Source of the DNA: Carnegiea gigantea
Taxonomy: Eukaryota > Streptophyta > Magnoliopsida > Caryophyllales > Cactaceae
Assembly: GCA_029747015.1 (NCBI GenBank)
Contig: JAKOGI010000002.1
Coordinates: 1,097,001-1,161,000 of the forward strand
DNA length: 64,000 nt
Direction of reading: 5' to 3'
Each line of letters opens with the position of its first letter. Position 1 is the stretch's first letter. The translations under genes were made by a program, and so were the position numbers. Of the stretch, positions 49,501 through 57,200 are shown one piece after another. Under the pieces are notes generated by a model that did not search any database, was not told the origin of the DNA, and worked only from the letters and a program-made list of their open reading frames with translations.

Positions 49501-51640
49501 TGGCGGCCTAAGATTGGTGTTGTTAATCTCATATAAGCACCACCTCCCCATGCTTTGACATTTAGGTACTTAGCCATATGTTCCTAGCACCTATTAAGCA
49601 ATTATTAGTGGTTTCAAGTTGGCTTACCTGTATCCTATTATCTATTCTCATATTTTTATTAGCATGTCGTTAATTACTATTATATTGTATTGCTTCCTTT
49701 CACGTTTTGCATGTCTAGTACTTCACCACCTTGGTCTATGTGATGTACACTTTTATCGCACTATGCGTTCAATCTATAACGTTTGGTAATATTCAATAGT
49801 GTTTATATACAACTATCTCTTTTCGCTCCAACCTCCGTGAGCTTTTTATGAGCATGTCTTAACCACTCAACTATTTTCTCTGAAAATTTTGTTTGTCCAC
49901 AAGGAAGAATCTCTGTAGGGTGAGGTTGCCCATACCTCCGCAAGCAGGATGAACATTGGCATACTTCTTCTTATTGTTGTACAGCTATTCCTTTAATAAG
50001 AAATAGATGATAATGTAAGGCAATCATGTGTGCCACCCGCACAAAAAGGAGGGCAATGAACACAACATCCCTTAATCTAGAAAACCATGCATGATTTTTG
50101 GAACATCAAGAAAGTACTGTGCAACTACTTATCAAGAACCTGTCCAACTACGGTAACGTGTCAGACAGAAATAGAAATAGAAATGAAAACCTCCATACAC
50201 CAACGTTCGCCACTCAAAACCTACTGCCTTGTTTCCTTCCACATGCAATACGGTATGGCATCATATTCCACACTTCAGCAACTCAAAATTTCTTCTCCAC
50301 TTTTTCTTTGCAAGTAACACATGTTGGACACATCTACATTGAAACCAACACGCTAGAAGCAGAGGCAAATGCAAATGCCAGGAATAACAGCACACAGAGA
50401 ATCCGAGATGGTCCATTCCTCATTATCTTCGCAAAAACTAGCTAGAAAGAATTTCATCCCTTCAAACACATCCTCTAAGAGATCATTCCTTGGAAGCTTA
50501 ACAATGAGCTCCCTCAACCCCCCCCCCAAAAAAAAGAAAAGAAAAAAGAGGAAAAAGGAAACCTTTGGGCACGAAACCAAATTCGGTCAAGGGGGGAAAG
50601 CAAGCCATAATCCTTACTATTAAAGAAGTATTAATGCATGCAGCATAGAATCAAACAGAGCAACTTCTTACCAACTCTAAAAGAGACTAATTTATGTTTT
50701 GTAGATAGCTTTATACAAAATGTTTAGGCCACGAAACTTTATTTCATCTAATGTTTGCTTATTATGGAAAACCTTGACCAATAGATTTATATTGCTATTG
50801 AAAACCAAATTCTTCTTCATTTGCTTCAATATGCAAAAAATAATTGACACGTAACATGTATCCTCTCCATAATTGATTTTCAGGCTTCACTCTTGCTGAC
50901 GCTTGACAGCTAACCTCAACTAAAAATTCAGCAACATAAACGTGATACTTTCTTTTTAAAGAAACGGGAAAAGTACTTGCTGAGACAATAAATTTGCTTC
51001 TAGCAAGATAGAGGCAAAGCCGAGGCCGGATACATACATGAAATGAAAAATGGAAAATACAAAAGCAAAAGAATGAAAGAAAAAGGTGCAATAACGTTAA
51101 TTTAACGGATTCAGGATCATAAATCCTGCTGATTTATGAAATTCACCCCAACCAAAATCTCAATAAGCTAGAAAAAGCAGTCAATTCGATTCCCAAACCA
51201 TCAGAACAATTATCCCTCCCCCATAATGGCATTGTTCTAAGTTGTCACTCCAACTACAACACAATTTCATTCAAGTCTTAATTTGCACTGCACCACGCCA
51301 ATCTAACAGCTATTCAATTCCTACCACGAAATGATAAACCCTACGCACACTAATTTCAATGTCCGCACAATTTTGCTACATTACCATTCACAGAACAGCC
51401 ACAAACCTCAATTCCATCACGCCAACAGAACACATTTCCACTTAACATCCCCCCCCCCCAAAAAAAAAAAAAACATCTCAACCCAAGACGTTCGGATAGA
51501 TATAGGGTTTAAGTCAAAGATAAACAAACCTTAGGATTTCCTTTGGTGCAAAGATCAAGAAGGACACGATTGAGAGCATCGAGGTTTCCAAACCCACCGC
51601 CGGGGGGGGCGAATCGCAGGGCCGGAGGATTCGCCGCCAT
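16581..51640 (-). CDS. TOR: Serine/threonine-protein kinase TOR (target of rapamycin), 57 exons
   Basis: Catalytic subunit of TOR complex 1 (with RAPTOR and LST8), a PI3K-related protein kinase that couples nutrients, auxin and energy to growth, ribosome production and autophagy. The assembled frame has 7,401 bases and 2,466 residues (Arabidopsis TOR about 2,481), with consistent splice phases throughout. Domains in order: HEAT-repeat solenoid (about residues 1-1270), FAT domain (about 1290-1890), FRB (about 1895-2020, with the [23 protein letters not shown] core), kinase domain (about 2025-2315) and FATC (about 2435-2466). The catalytic loop GLGDRHPSN (Asp near 2234, Asn near 2239) and the metal-binding DFG (Asp near 2253) are intact, and the protein ends in a WCPFW motif. 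The start is the ATG at 51640, which opens a Pro/Gly-rich leader. The gene covers 35 kb because its introns carry many mobile elements. No stop or frameshift was found in any exon. Confidence 0.97.
18237..18360 (-). other. TOR: TOR intron 53, GC-AG type
   Basis: The donor reads AAAG|GCAAGA on the minus strand, a strong match to the GC-donor consensus, and the acceptor reads CGCAG|GT. The intron lies between the exon carrying the DFG motif and the next kinase-domain exon. The flanking codons join as PEK|VPFR, as in other plant TORs, so no GT site fits. Confidence 0.85.
19558..20272. mobile_element. MITE-like element with 18-bp imperfect inverted ends, in TOR intron 47
   Basis: The left end reads GGCTCTGTTCTATTTCGC and the right end is its imperfect inverse, GCGAAATAGACCAAGCC. 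Both flanks carry CCTAA or CTAA, a possible target duplication. Just inside each end lie many direct copies of a 10-11-base unit of the form TTACATCTCC/TTACAGCTCC, in the same orientation on both sides. The middle is very AT-rich and noncoding. It is about 715 bp long and has no transposase. The ends resemble those of the element at 54743, which suggests one superfamily, perhaps hAT-like. Confidence 0.75.
20390..20504 (-). other. TOR: TOR intron 46, GC-AG type
   Basis: The donor reads CCAG|GCAGAA on the minus strand and the acceptor reads ACCAG|TC. The flanking codons join the end of the FRB region (TTLDLQ) to SVSPELL at the start of the kinase lobe, exactly where the plant protein continues. 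No GT donor is available at this position. Confidence 0.75.
23872..24776. mobile_element. hAT-like nonautonomous element, in TOR intron 41
   Basis: About 0.9 kb bounded by near-inverse ends: a left AGACCTGACAATTTGGGC and a right GCCCGGTCT region. Both flanks carry a TAACAA-like motif, which could be a decayed target duplication. Both ends are packed with short CGGGT/GGGTT and ACCC motifs, the pattern of plant hAT MITEs. The interior is AT-rich, with no transposase recognised. A shorter relative lies at about 60150-60440. Confidence 0.55.
26550..26582 (+). repeat. (AAG)n microsatellite in TOR intron 37
   Basis: About 11 uninterrupted AAG units. On the TOR-sense strand this is a CTT repeat, far from the splice sites at 26173 and 26690. 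Confidence 0.9.
27370..27760 (+). mobile_element. 3' fragment of a LINE (C-terminal end of reverse-transcriptase ORF2)
   Basis: The reading frame starts with [10 protein letters not shown] and runs through [21 protein letters not shown] and [12 protein letters not shown]. This is the familiar C-terminal block of plant LINE-type reverse transcriptases and retrogene-like ORFs. The polymerase core and 5' end are missing. After the RGRPKKNW block a 54-base segment is duplicated in tandem (27623-27726), which breaks the frame. The normal C-terminus ([13 protein letters not shown], stop at 27760) continues after it in another frame. The fragment is antisense to TOR in intron 35 and is clearly a pseudogene. 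Confidence 0.85.
28024..28121 (+). mobile_element. SINE copy 2, in TOR intron 35
   Basis: Shares the TGTGGGTCTCTTGGAAT head with copy 3 at 46665, then the GGTAAGGTT block, a decayed CCCGTAAAGGCAGGATCCA block and a short TTGTTG end. Same family and orientation as the other copies, antisense to TOR, and the most diverged in its central hairpin block. Confidence 0.65.
31157..31223 (+). repeat. 33-bp tandem duplication in TOR intron 29
   Basis: Two identical or nearly identical 33-base units, beginning at about 31158 and 31191, lie just upstream of exon 29 (31241-31312) on the plus-strand scale. They sit near the exon 29 donor side, within 20 bases of the exon edge. Confidence 0.85.
32475..32600 (-). 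mobile_element. Truncated solo LTR, same family as the element at 43172
   Basis: Begins with TGATGTAGGACGCTCTAAG and matches the two LTRs at 43172 and 45301 through the ACACCGAGAAA and TTCATTCAAGTCCGACTC blocks, up to CTAATGCATAA. After that the similarity fades. No second LTR or internal region is near. Lies in TOR intron 26. Confidence 0.75.
38780..38824 (+). repeat. 22-23-bp tandem duplication next to the TOR exon 12 donor
   Basis: The motif AATATCAGATTCAAATACCAT occurs twice in a row, and the second copy runs into the GT donor of exon 12 at 38824. The donor itself is not duplicated. Confidence 0.85.
43172..43514 (-). repeat. LTR, downstream copy (3' LTR)
   Basis: Starts TGATGTAGGATGCTC and ends CCTACATCA, so its ends are short perfect inverted repeats. 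Aligned with the other LTR it shows scattered substitutions and small indels in the A-rich middle. The flank ATATG precedes it. Confidence 0.9.
43790..44600 (-). pseudogene. Captured fragment of a PDS5-type sister-chromatid cohesion gene
   Basis: On the minus strand, in order: a [20 protein letters not shown] block (about 44590-44500), [21 protein letters not shown] and [20 protein letters not shown] (about 44420-44290), then a long open frame with [64 protein letters not shown] and [19 protein letters not shown] (about 44230-43900). This order matches the N-terminal HEAT region of plant PDS5 proteins, which regulate cohesin. An in-frame TGA replaces the Arg codon of ELIRITAP, and there are at least two frameshifts, so it cannot make the protein. 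No intron-sized interruption is visible between the blocks, which suggests capture from an mRNA. It fills most of the interior of the LTR retrotransposon. Family identification is from memory of the conserved strings. Confidence 0.8.
45286..45297 (-). other. Primer-binding site of the LTR element
   Basis: The minus strand reads TGGTATCAAAGC three bases after the 5' LTR, one mismatch from the TGGTATCAGAGC site complementary to plant initiator-methionine tRNA. It fixes the orientation of the element. Confidence 0.85.
45301..45641 (-). repeat. LTR, upstream copy (5' LTR)
   Basis: Starts TGATGTAGGACACTC and ends CCTGCATCA. It is followed by the ATATG target duplication. The terminal C-to-T/G-to-A type differences from the other LTR (CCTGCATCA against CCTACATCA) are typical of decay. 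Confidence 0.9.
46665..46794 (+). mobile_element. SINE copy 3, in TOR intron 4
   Basis: The best preserved copy: a TGTGGGTCTCTTGGAAT head, a GGTAAGATTGCCTACAT block, CCCCAAACCCCGCGAAAGCGGGACCCACACTGGGAG with a perfect small hairpin, and a TTG-rich tail. Antisense to TOR. No target duplication could be fixed. Confidence 0.7.
49130..49256 (+). repeat. 68-bp imperfect tandem duplication in TOR intron 1
   Basis: Two units of about 68 bases share TCACTAAGCCA--G-ATGTTTGACTT-GTGATCGT, beginning at about 49131 and 49199, with several substitutions. Noncoding. Confidence 0.8.
49895..49981 (+). mobile_element. SINE copy 4, truncated, in TOR intron 1
   Basis: Only the 3' part is left: TAGGGTGAGGTTGCCCATACCTCCGC and a CAAGCAGGAT block, then CTTCTTATTGTTGT. 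Same orientation as the other three. Assignment is less sure because the central GACCCCGC block is largely missing. Confidence 0.45.
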
Positions 51641-51993
51641 TGAAAAGGGGATTCCGAAGCCCTAGCCAGACCTCGCAGTCACATAGATAGAGCAAGAGAG
51701 AGGGGGGGAATTAAGAGTGAATTTCAATGGCTAAATCTCTGGGTTTTCTCTTTGGTTGAAAGTGTTCAAGTTCAAGTCATCGAGCAGCAAGGAGCACCAC
51801 CTTCGCCGTCTGTCCGGAAGTGTCGACTCGACGGTGATGGTGAATGATGATGCGTTCGGTGCCCTGGAAGTACGTGCTAGGGATTCATTGGCTTGATTTT
51901 GTGTTTAACCACGTCATAAGGGCGTGTTCTTAGTTTGCAATTTTTTGTTCTCACCCCCATTTATTTATTTCACCTCGTTTTCTTCTTTTTTTA

Positions 51994-51996
<3 letters not shown>
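51641..51996 (-). promoter_or_regulatory. TOR: TOR 5' leader and proximal promoter region
   Basis: On the minus strand a CTCTCTCTTGCTC pyrimidine-rich tract lies about 45-70 bases before the ATG at 51640, the kind of tract found in plant leaders with growth-regulated translation. No TATA box was recognised. The transcription start cannot be set from sequence alone. Confidence 0.4.
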
Positions 51997-52033
<37 letters not shown>

Positions 52034-52043
52034 CGCGCGCGCG
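51997..52043. repeat. (AT)17 microsatellite followed by alternating GC
   Basis: A run of about 34 bases of AT is followed at once by GTGCGCGCGCGCG. Alternating purine-pyrimidine DNA of this sort can form cruciform or Z-DNA. It sits about 360 bases upstream of the TOR start codon. Confidence 0.9.
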
Positions 52044-53316
52044 TACGCATAGGGAAGGTTCAAGTAAGCACCTCCCATTAGGTAGGCACCATTTATTATG
52101 TGGACAAGGGATATAGGTCATTGGATTTTGATCGAAGTGCTTAGATTGGCATGCGCATTTTTGAGCAATTTAGAAAAAAGAAAACTAAAATTGTCTTTCA
52201 GGAGGGTAGGAATTCAAACTCATGCGTCATTTGGAAGTCTTCCCCCATCTCTCCCCCCCTTGTGGCTCCAACTCAGCCATCACCTCAGTCCGACGACTTC
52301 CTGGTGAATCAAAGGGCGATTAGCCACGTTCCTCGTCTGCCAACCTCCTGGTCCTCCCCTGTCCAGATTCCCCCCCCCCCCCAAAAACCAAATCTCATTT
52401 AAGGTTTTCGGCTATGGATACAATTAAGGAGATTATCAAAATAAAGCTGTTCTAGTTAAGTTTTTTTTTTCCGATTTGAATTTGATTCAAAGTGTGATTA
52501 ATTTTAATGTCAAAGTGTGTTATTTAGTGTGAATTCATTGTTGAACTCCCCACAATTTGCTTGCAATGTCTTGTCTAGTTTGATTCTGAGGTACTCAACC
52601 ATTTTCTGATACTTTAAATTCCTCCACTATTAATTTTCAAATTGGAGATGTTTCGATTTGAATTTTTCTTCCTTTTTTTTTTTTTTTGCGTGATGGGGTT
52701 GGAGTTTTTACATCTTGATGTATTTTTGTGGATTTTTGGGCATGATGGCAGGAAAATTATCTGCGTTGCTAGAGAGGGGTGCCGGAAGACACCCACGACT
52801 GAGCTTACTCTGTCCTGAACAGCCCCAAGCATTGATATTATTAAAGAAAAGTATACGTGTTTTGCTTGTGGATATGTAGCGGTAATTGAATTACAAAATG
52901 TTGGGGCTGTTGGTTTGTTTTTTTACATCTGATTGTGTAGGTATATAGAATGTCAATGGTTCAACTCACTGACTTGGCAGTTAACACACGTGGAATGTCA
53001 GTGTTGTGTACTAGGAACGTGTTAGAATTCTTTGAGCTGCTATCCTGGGAATTTTGGCTTTCAATATAGATATTTGGGCTTCACTGCTTGAAGGCTTTTC
53101 AATGCCAAGCTCTAGAAAAATATATTACTTGTGCTTGTTTTGGGACATTTGATACAAGCCTTCTTGAACTAACAGTTTTAAGAAACTGATATGCAGGTTT
53201 TGAAATTCTCTTTTCCTGAATCATGTGTATTATGTGTGCATTTTCCCCTGAAATCTCCTAGCAGTAGGTGATATTTAGGAAGGCCTAATATAGTCTTTCT
53301 TGCTACAAATTTCACT
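52044..53316. other. Intergenic, no gene recognised
   Basis: Contains a GGGAAGGTTCAAGTAAGCA motif at about 52049, directly after the microsatellite, which recurs in inverted orientation at 55836-55856. Also a C/A homopolymer junction at 52369-52387. Short open frames here have no family resemblance. Confidence 0.45.
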
Positions 53317-53390
53317 AGCCTAGTAGCTCGAATGGTAGAGCATTTGTGCAAGAAAGCACAGAGAGTGCGGGTTCGACTCCTACATAGGCA
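53317..53390 (+). other. tRNA-like module 1 (degenerate)
   Basis: AGCCTAG with a partly complementary 3' end ATAGGCA (5 of 7 pairs), D-arm GCTC/GAGC with a GAATGGTA loop, and a T arm with GGGTTCGACTCC, close to a pol III B box. The anticodon arm is irregular and two acceptor pairs fail, so it is not a working tRNA gene. Closely related to the inverted module at 54127. Confidence 0.55.
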
Positions 53391-53520
53391 ACTTTCCTTG
53401 ATTAGCACTAGTCCTCAATCTGTCACTGTAGTCTAGTGACAGTCCATACTCCTAGGAAGAGCTTTGTATTTGATTTTATTTACATCTACATTTGGGTACA
53501 TGGTCAACTTCATATTACCA

Positions 53521-53592
53521 GTCTATTCACTCAAAGGTAGAGCAGTGTGAGATAATACACGTGAATGTGGGTTCAAATCCCGCACATGTCAT
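53521..53592 (+). other. tRNA-like module 2 (highly degenerate)
   Basis: A box-like ACTCAAAGGTAGAGCAG and a well-kept T arm (GTGGG-TTCAAAT-CCCGC) 35-40 bases later. The acceptor and anticodon stems do not pair well. Probably a decayed member of the same tRNA-derived family. Confidence 0.4.
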
Positions 53593-54126
53593 TTCTTATT
53601 GGCCATAATCTGATGTAATTGGTGTTTTGGAGTTACCTGACAGTTGTCACATAGAATAGACGGTGAATAACCGCAAGGATCATCTGCTTCTCTTTTCCAA
53701 ATTTTCAGTTGACATATAGGTTTAGAGCAAAGATCTAAACGGATCACTAGCTAAACCAAAAGTATTTAGGGGATTAAAAAGTGTTGGCATCTCTACAAAG
53801 CCTTCTTGAAATGTCACCACCTGAATAGAACATAGACTTTGTTAATGATGCTTCCTGCTGCCACAAAGCTAGTGCTATAAAAGCAAAGAAGACCATTTTC
53901 ATACGCCTATAGAAAGAAGTTTCGGATAGTGTTTTTTTTTTGGGGGGGGGGGGGGTACAATAGCCTTCATTCACATTGCGAGCTAGCTCTTATCAAGTAT
54001 CGAAAAGTTTTTGGGTTGTGCTCAGATTGAACCATGTTGAAGTGAAAACTTGAACAGCCTATGCAGGACATTTTTTGTGCAAGAGCCTTATACTGTGCAA
54101 TTGAGTTTGGGACATCTTTTACGCAA

Positions 54127-54199
54127 TAGCCTATGTGGGATTCGAACCCACATCCCTTGTGTAACTACACAAATGCTCTTCCACTTGAGCTAATAGGCT
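54127..54199 (-). other. tRNA-like module 3, well folded except for the anticodon loop
   Basis: The minus strand gives a 73-base cloverleaf: acceptor AGCCTAT/ATAGGCT pairs 7 of 7, D stem GCTC/GAGC 4 of 4 with a GTGG loop, and T stem GTGGG/CCCAC 5 of 5 with the loop TTCGAAT, then a discriminator A. The anticodon stem TTGTG/CACAA pairs 5 of 5, but the loop TAGTTA has only 6 bases and there is an extra base before the stem. A and B boxes for RNA polymerase III are present. Best read as a tRNA-derived repeat or pseudogene, with a real unusual tRNA as the less likely reading. Confidence 0.6.
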
Positions 54200-54742
54200 T
54201 TGGGAAGAATAATAGTCAAGACAACTCAACTGAAAACAAGCTTGTACTCCAACCCGTTACCAAAGTGGATCTAGTGCTCTGTTTGGCTCAACCTCCCTTC
54301 CAATCATTAGCGAGCATTGATACCAAATCATGATACAATCACAACAAAAAGAAGCAAAAACCACTAGAAAAGGAATAGGATACAAATAGATGGATAACCG
54401 TCATTGCAAAAAAATGTGTATAATGGTCTCTAGCAAAACCTCCGTAAATATAGCCCTCCTATGAACATTAGTGCCATTTGGAATGTTAAAAGTCACACTA
54501 CCAAGTTCTCATTATGATCTCTTGGCTTCTACCCATTATAGGTATTCAGAATCAGAGCTAAGGATCTCTTATAATAGCCTCAAACACATTGGTGGGATCC
54601 TTATAACTTGCAATCAATCAAGAGTATAAAAGAATTGCCTTTTGGAAACCTCCAGCATGCCCCCTTATGTAAGAAAGTCCTGAACTTTGTGCACTGAAGG
54701 TATGAAAAAGACAACATACATCTTACATGATTCACACACTTA

Positions 54743-54959
54743 GGGCCTGTTCTTTTCGTTGGTAAATTAAGATGGGTAAAAGGGTGAAGTGGGTTGAAGT
54801 ACGTTGAGGTAGGTTGAAGTGGATTGAATTTTTTTATGTGATAAATTGAACTTGGTTAAAATAGCAAAAGTGGGTTGAAGTGGGTTGAAATAAGTTGAAG
54901 TAGGTTGAAGTGAATTGAAGTTGGTATTTTAAAATTGACCCACGAAAAGAACATGTCCC
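54743..54959. mobile_element. Short MITE (217 bp) with inverted ends and internal GTGGGTTGAAG repeats
   Basis: The ends GGGCCTGTTCTTTTCGT and ACGAAAAGAACATGTCCC are inverse with one or two mismatches. The interior holds about ten direct copies of a 10-11-base unit (GTGGGTTGAA, GTAGGTTGAA). No coding capacity. The design, with inverted ends containing CTGTTCT-TTTCG and inner direct decamers, mirrors the element at 19558. The target duplication is unclear (TTA on one side, TAA on the other). Confidence 0.75.
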
Positions 54960-55857
54960 TAATGCCCCAAATAATCGAGGGCACAATTAATCTGGGACTT
55001 GCTAAACGTAGGCGTAGGGGAAGCTTCAGGACTCTTGACCCTTTTGATATTATCCTGAATTTCAATTTCAAATGAAATCCAATAATCAAGCACTTAAGTT
55101 TTATTATCCAATTTCAGTTTCAAAAAAAGCCAAAAAATTATTTCAAAGTCAACGGGATAGCAGCAGAATCACAATGTCACCTTGCGGTAATCTCTTCCCG
55201 CCGAAAAATGCAGTAATCTATTTAAGTAAATCAGCACATAAACAATAAGGGCAAATTAAGGCAAATTAATGTCACCCTAAGCAAATTGAATGCAAGGATC
55301 TGAAATTTAATCCAAATGTTACCCTTAAGCAAATTGAATGCAATGTAGAGATTATGGCGAAATAGTCATTTAACCCATAAGAAAATTAAGTTAAGAAGTT
55401 GGAAATTTAACCCAAACATTAGAATTCACAGTAAAAAAACCTAGATTTAAATTAATCGAAACCCTTACTTGCAGTCTTCAACGGGGGGCATATCCGGCGG
55501 GAGCTGCGACAACGACATTGGATTTCTGGTATCTATTTCCGGTCATACCCAAAACAAGGAGAGTAGAGATCAATGGTGAAGGATGAGAGAAAGGACAATA
55601 CCAGTGGTGTGTTTCAATGATGGAGAGCTACCGATTTGGCTGGAAAGAGACACTCCGCAGCCATTGTTCCTGAGGGGGGGGGGGAGAGCGAGATGGATGG
55701 GAGAGCCAGGGAAACATAGTACGACACTTGGCAGCACATGAAATCCTCTTATCAATCACGGCCGTCCAAACTACATTTAATGGCTCAGATTTAGAGTGCT
55801 TATCTAACAAGTAGTGCTTACTTAACAGAATATATACTTACTTGAACCCTCCCGGTA
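54960..55857. other. Intergenic, no gene recognised
   Basis: Mostly unique-looking sequence, with a G run at 55673-55684. A motif reading GGGAGGGTTCAAGTAAG on the minus strand at about 55836-55853 is the inverted partner of the motif at 52049. No open frame shows family resemblance. Confidence 0.4.
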
Positions 55858-55889
55858 ATAAATAAATAAATAAATAATATATATAAATA

Positions 55890-55932
<43 letters not shown>

Positions 55933-56041
55933 AAACAAGATATTCTAAGCATAACATATGACACGTAACAAGCTCTCACTGTTTCAGCGTTAATTCCCAA
56001 TCGAAATCCAACCCTATTAAAAATAATAAAATATTTCTAAC

Positions 56042-56078
<37 letters not shown>

Positions 56079-56454
56079 TGTTTAAAATATATATATATAA
56101 AGATTCTAATTCAAATATTATTATTGTTTTGCCTTTCTATTTTTAAAATATATTTAACAAATATTGTGATAAAATATTTACCTATTCATCTCATATTATT
56201 ATTATGTTCACATTGTTAATGCCAAATGTCAACAAAGAATTTCATTATTATTCTTTTCCTTTATAATTCTCTTAAAAAACATACGTAATGAAGGATTATA
56301 GTAAAATATTTATCTGTTTATGTTCAGGCTACATACATACATATATACACACGTGCAACGCACACACATACATGCGCGTGCGCACACACACAGACATACA
56401 TATATGTATGTACATATGTGTGTGTGCACACACTCACACTCACCCCTCCCCCCA

Positions 56455-56488
<34 letters not shown>

Positions 56489-56981
56489 GTATTCCAAATC
56501 AAATTCAAAACTATTAAAAAATAATAAAATATTTATAATTATAATAAAAATTATTATTATTATTTCATTTTGAATTTTTTTAAAATAATATATGTAAAGA
56601 TTCAGATTTAAATATTATTAATATCTTGCCTTTCTTTTTCTTAATGTATAATAAAATATTGTGATAAAATATTTACCTATTTATCTCATATTATTATTAT
56701 GTTCACATTGTTATTGCCAAATGCTAACAAAAAATTTCATTATTATTTTTTTCCTTTACAATTCTTTTAAATAGCATATGTAATAAAGGATTGTGGTGAA
56801 ATATTTATCTATTTATATTCATATTATTACAGTTTCGACATTAATTTCTAACTAAAATCCAAACCTTAAAAAAAAAGATTTTTAATTTTTATTATTATTG
56901 TTATTTTTTCCTTTTCAATTTTTAAAAAAATGCATATTAAAGTTTCTCCAATATTATTATTGTTGTATTTCTATTTTTAAA

Positions 56982-57029
<48 letters not shown>

Positions 57030-57200
57030 GTGATTAAATATTCACTTTTCATTCATGTCGCATTATTATTTTCATATATTGATAATACCAAATATTAAGA
57101 AATAATATTTTATTATTATTTTTGCATTCTAATTTCTTTAAAAGATAAACAAAATAAAAAGATTGTGAGAAAATATTTATTTTTTTATATTCAATATTAA
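55858..57200. repeat. AT-rich tract: three diverged copies of a roughly 370-bp unit plus microsatellites
   Basis: A landmark, GTGAT-AAATATT-AC-TTTTCAT followed by C-TATTATTATT-TTCA, recurs at about 56166, 56661 and 57030. The first interval (495 bases) is longer because a CA/TG-rich microsatellite cluster (about 56333-56485) lies between copies 1 and 2; the second is 369 bases. Other simple repeats: TA-rich at 55870-55930, TTA at 56041-56080 and TA at 56982-57024. No coding. Confidence 0.75.

Larger units (their letters stand above)
16581..51640 (-). other. TOR: TOR coding-exon map (exons 1 to 57)
   Basis: Exons in transcript order, each read from splice consensus and family similarity: 51530-51640, 48555-48893, 48396-48470, 47897-48069, 45799-45897, 42552-42711, 42291-42434, 42017-42186, 41709-41910, 41433-41624, 40307-40459, 38825-38946, 38606-38705, 38427-38522, 38003-38133, 37502-37604, 37234-37419, 37037-37129, 36865-36900, 35953-36051, 35739-35837, 35461-35623, 35251-35375, 35078-35130, 33650-33773, 33362-33547, 32172-32324, 31953-32105, 31241-31312, 30958-31092, 30806-30867, 30336-30433, 28831-28940, 28550-28723, 28385-28450, 26883-26951, 26691-26801, 26032-26172, 25752-25880, 25501-25657, 25208-25422, 23507-23713, 22245-22358, 21943-22146, 21639-21719, 20505-20579, 20323-20389, 19302-19462, 19026-19199, 18820-18948, 18654-18737, 18510-18571, 18361-18433, 18102-18236, 17656-17829, 17315-17577, 16581-16599. 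Introns are GT-AG except numbers 46 and 53 (GC-AG). Single-base placement errors are possible. Confidence 0.9.

Noticed and set aside
54127..54199. Calling this a functional tRNA gene
   Set aside because: The anticodon loop has six bases and there is an extra base before the stem; related decayed copies nearby favour a repeat.
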